Origin: Treponema sp. | GTDB taxonomy: Bacteria; Spirochaetota; Spirochaetia; Treponematales; Breznakiellaceae | Reading direction: 5' to 3' | DNA length: 6,542 bases | Assembly (NCBI GenBank): GCA_031266635.1 | Contig: JAISAN010000020.1 | Span: 1-6,542, forward strand | Shown here: positions 5,481 through 6,542 of the stretch, in pieces | Numbering within the stretch: the first letter of the stretch is position 1 | Layout: every line of letters begins with the position of its first letter | Notes under the pieces: model-generated | What the model was told of the DNA's origin: nothing | The model's input: only the letters and a program-made list of their open reading frames with translations | The model's database searches: none | Made by a program: the position numbers and the translations under genes

Positions 5481-6542
5481 CTATTTCAGATACAAAGGCC
5501 GCTCCACGTATTTGGTGTGCAAAAGCTCGTGGGCCTTGTGGCCCGAGGGCTCACCCAGGAATTCCTTGTACACCTGCTGGATAAAGGGGTTCTGATGGGA
5601 ACAGCGGTAGGAGGACTTTTGATCGTCGGTATAGAGCCCCGCGATACGCTGGGCCCGGATCTCGTCGGTGGCGCCGTAGGGCTGGCCGCCCCCGGCGATA
5701 CAGCCGCCCCGGCAGGCCATGACTTCCACAAAGTGGTAGGGGGTCTCCTGCCCCGCGGCCCTGGCCGCCCGGATTTTGTCCAGTACCGCGGCGATATTGC
5801 CCATCTGGTGGGCCACGGCAATGCGGATTTTGAGGCCGTTTTGGAAATCAACCTCCGCTTCCTTCACCCCGTCAAGGCCCCGGGCCGGGAGGAAATTCAC
5901 ATCCCCCAGCTCTTTTTTGGTCACCAGAAAATAGGCGCTCCGGACCGCCGCTTCCATAACGCCGCCGGTTACGCCGAAGATCGTCCCCGCCCCGGTATAG
6001 GGCCCCAGGGGATTGTCCGGTTCCTCGTCCTCCAGTTTGAGGATATCGATCCCCGCCTGTTTGATCATCCGGGCCAGTTCCCGGGTGGTAATGGAAAGGT
6101 CCACGTCGTAATTGTGGCCGGCGCTCTTCATGTCATCGTTCCGTTTGGTTTCCCACTTTTTCGCCGTGCAGGGCATCACCGACACGGAGTAGATCTTGTC
6201 CGGGTCCACGCCCGCCTTTTGGGGCCAGTAGGCTTTGATCATGGCCCCCATCATCTGCTGGGGGGATTTGGCGGTGGAGAAGTTGGGGATCATATCGGCG
6301 TAATATTTTTCCATATAATCAACCCAGGCGGGACAGCAGCTGGTAATCAGGGGAATATCCCCGCCGGCGGTCAGCCGCTTTACCAGTTCGGTGCCTTCCT
6401 CCATGATCGTGAGATCCGCGGAGAAGTTGGTGTCAAAGACGGTATTGAAGCCCAGGCGCCGGAGGGCGGCGTAAATCTTTTTGGTGATGATAGTTCCCGG
6501 CTCCAGGCCGAATTCCTCCGCCAGGGCCACCCGGACCGCCGG
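5481..6542 (-). CDS. [FeFe] hydrogenase catalytic subunit, C-terminal part (5' end outside window)
   Basis: This enzyme makes or oxidises H2 at the H-cluster. The frame stays open to the window edge, and its first codons (PAVRVALAEEFG) already belong to the conserved H-domain, so a GTG at 6530 is not the real start and the N-terminal FeS domains lie outside. Counting from the codon at 6530, the three H-cluster motifs are TSCCPAW (63-69), MPCTAKKWE (119-127) and EVMACRGGC (269-277). Cys66, Cys121, Cys273 and Cys277 are the expected cluster ligands, and Cys65 is the proton-transfer Cys. Glu45, Glu48 and Ser85 sit where the clostridial proton path has Glu, Glu and Ser, so the enzyme looks active. 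The end, from about residue 290 (HQNPFIQQVYKEFLGEP, HKAHELLHT), is the small-subunit-like domain common in HndD/HydA-type, NAD(P)-linked multimeric enzymes. Partner subunits would be expected to the right. Confidence 0.95.
   Translation of the reverse strand, partial: PAVRVALAEEFGLEPGTIITKKIYAALRRLGFNTVFDTNFSADLTIMEEGTELVKRLTAGGDIPLITSCCPAWVDYMEKYYADMIPNFSTAKSPQQMMGAMIKAYWPQKAGVDPDKIYSVSVMPCTAKKWETKRNDDMKSAGHNYDVDLSITTRELARMIKQAGIDILKLEDEEPDNPLGPYTGAGTIFGVTGGVMEAAVRSAYFLVTKKELGDVNFLPARGLDGVKEAEVDFQNGLKIRIAVAHQMGNIAAVLDKIRAARAAGQETPYHFVEVMACRGGCIAGGGQPYGATDEIRAQRIAGLYTDDQKSSYRCSHQNPFIQQVYKEFLGEPSGHKAHELLHTKYVERPLYLK

Overview
All recognisable genes in this window lie on the minus strand, so they read from the right edge towards the left. 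The protein content suggests an anaerobic, fermentative bacterium. It includes an H-cluster [FeFe] hydrogenase, an AzgA/PbuG-type purine permease, a ThuA-like protein paired with a Gfo/Idh/MocA oxidoreductase, and a PIN-toxin module in an otherwise GC-rich chromosome. A host-associated spirochaete (Treponema-like) or a clostridium would fit. This is an impression from gene style and not a proven assignment.

Layout from right to left. Positions 6542-5481 hold the C-terminal part of an [FeFe] hydrogenase catalytic subunit, whose 5' end lies outside the window. It is closed by a strong intrinsic terminator (5453-5403). A separately promoted DinB-family protein follows (5321-4779), with a 16-bp palindrome over its likely promoter. 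A spacer with two hairpins (4736-4666) forms the probable leader of an NCS2 purine permease (4632-3337). Next comes a tightly coupled pair, a ThuA-like protein (3222-2491) and a Gfo/Idh/MocA dehydrogenase (2491-1409), which share one base at their junction. The last third changes character. An AT-rich toxin-antitoxin module (Phd/YefM antitoxin 1294-1055, PIN/VapC toxin 1058-663) has its own near-consensus promoter. A broken fragment (about 676-489) follows, and its end matches part of the neighbouring dehydrogenase gene. The final gene is a small unrecognised one (387-43) with its own promoter.

The ThuA and Gfo/Idh/MocA proteins probably act in one sugar or polyol pathway. The hydrogenase, DinB and permease genes look like independent units. 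The toxin-antitoxin segment and the fragment beside it look like a later insertion or rearrangement scar next to the dehydrogenase gene. I did not find a clearly new multi-gene system. The observations most worth checking are the apparently leaderless toxin-antitoxin promoter with a 9-bp-period repeat, the dehydrogenase gene remnant on the far side of the module, and the structured leader of the permease.
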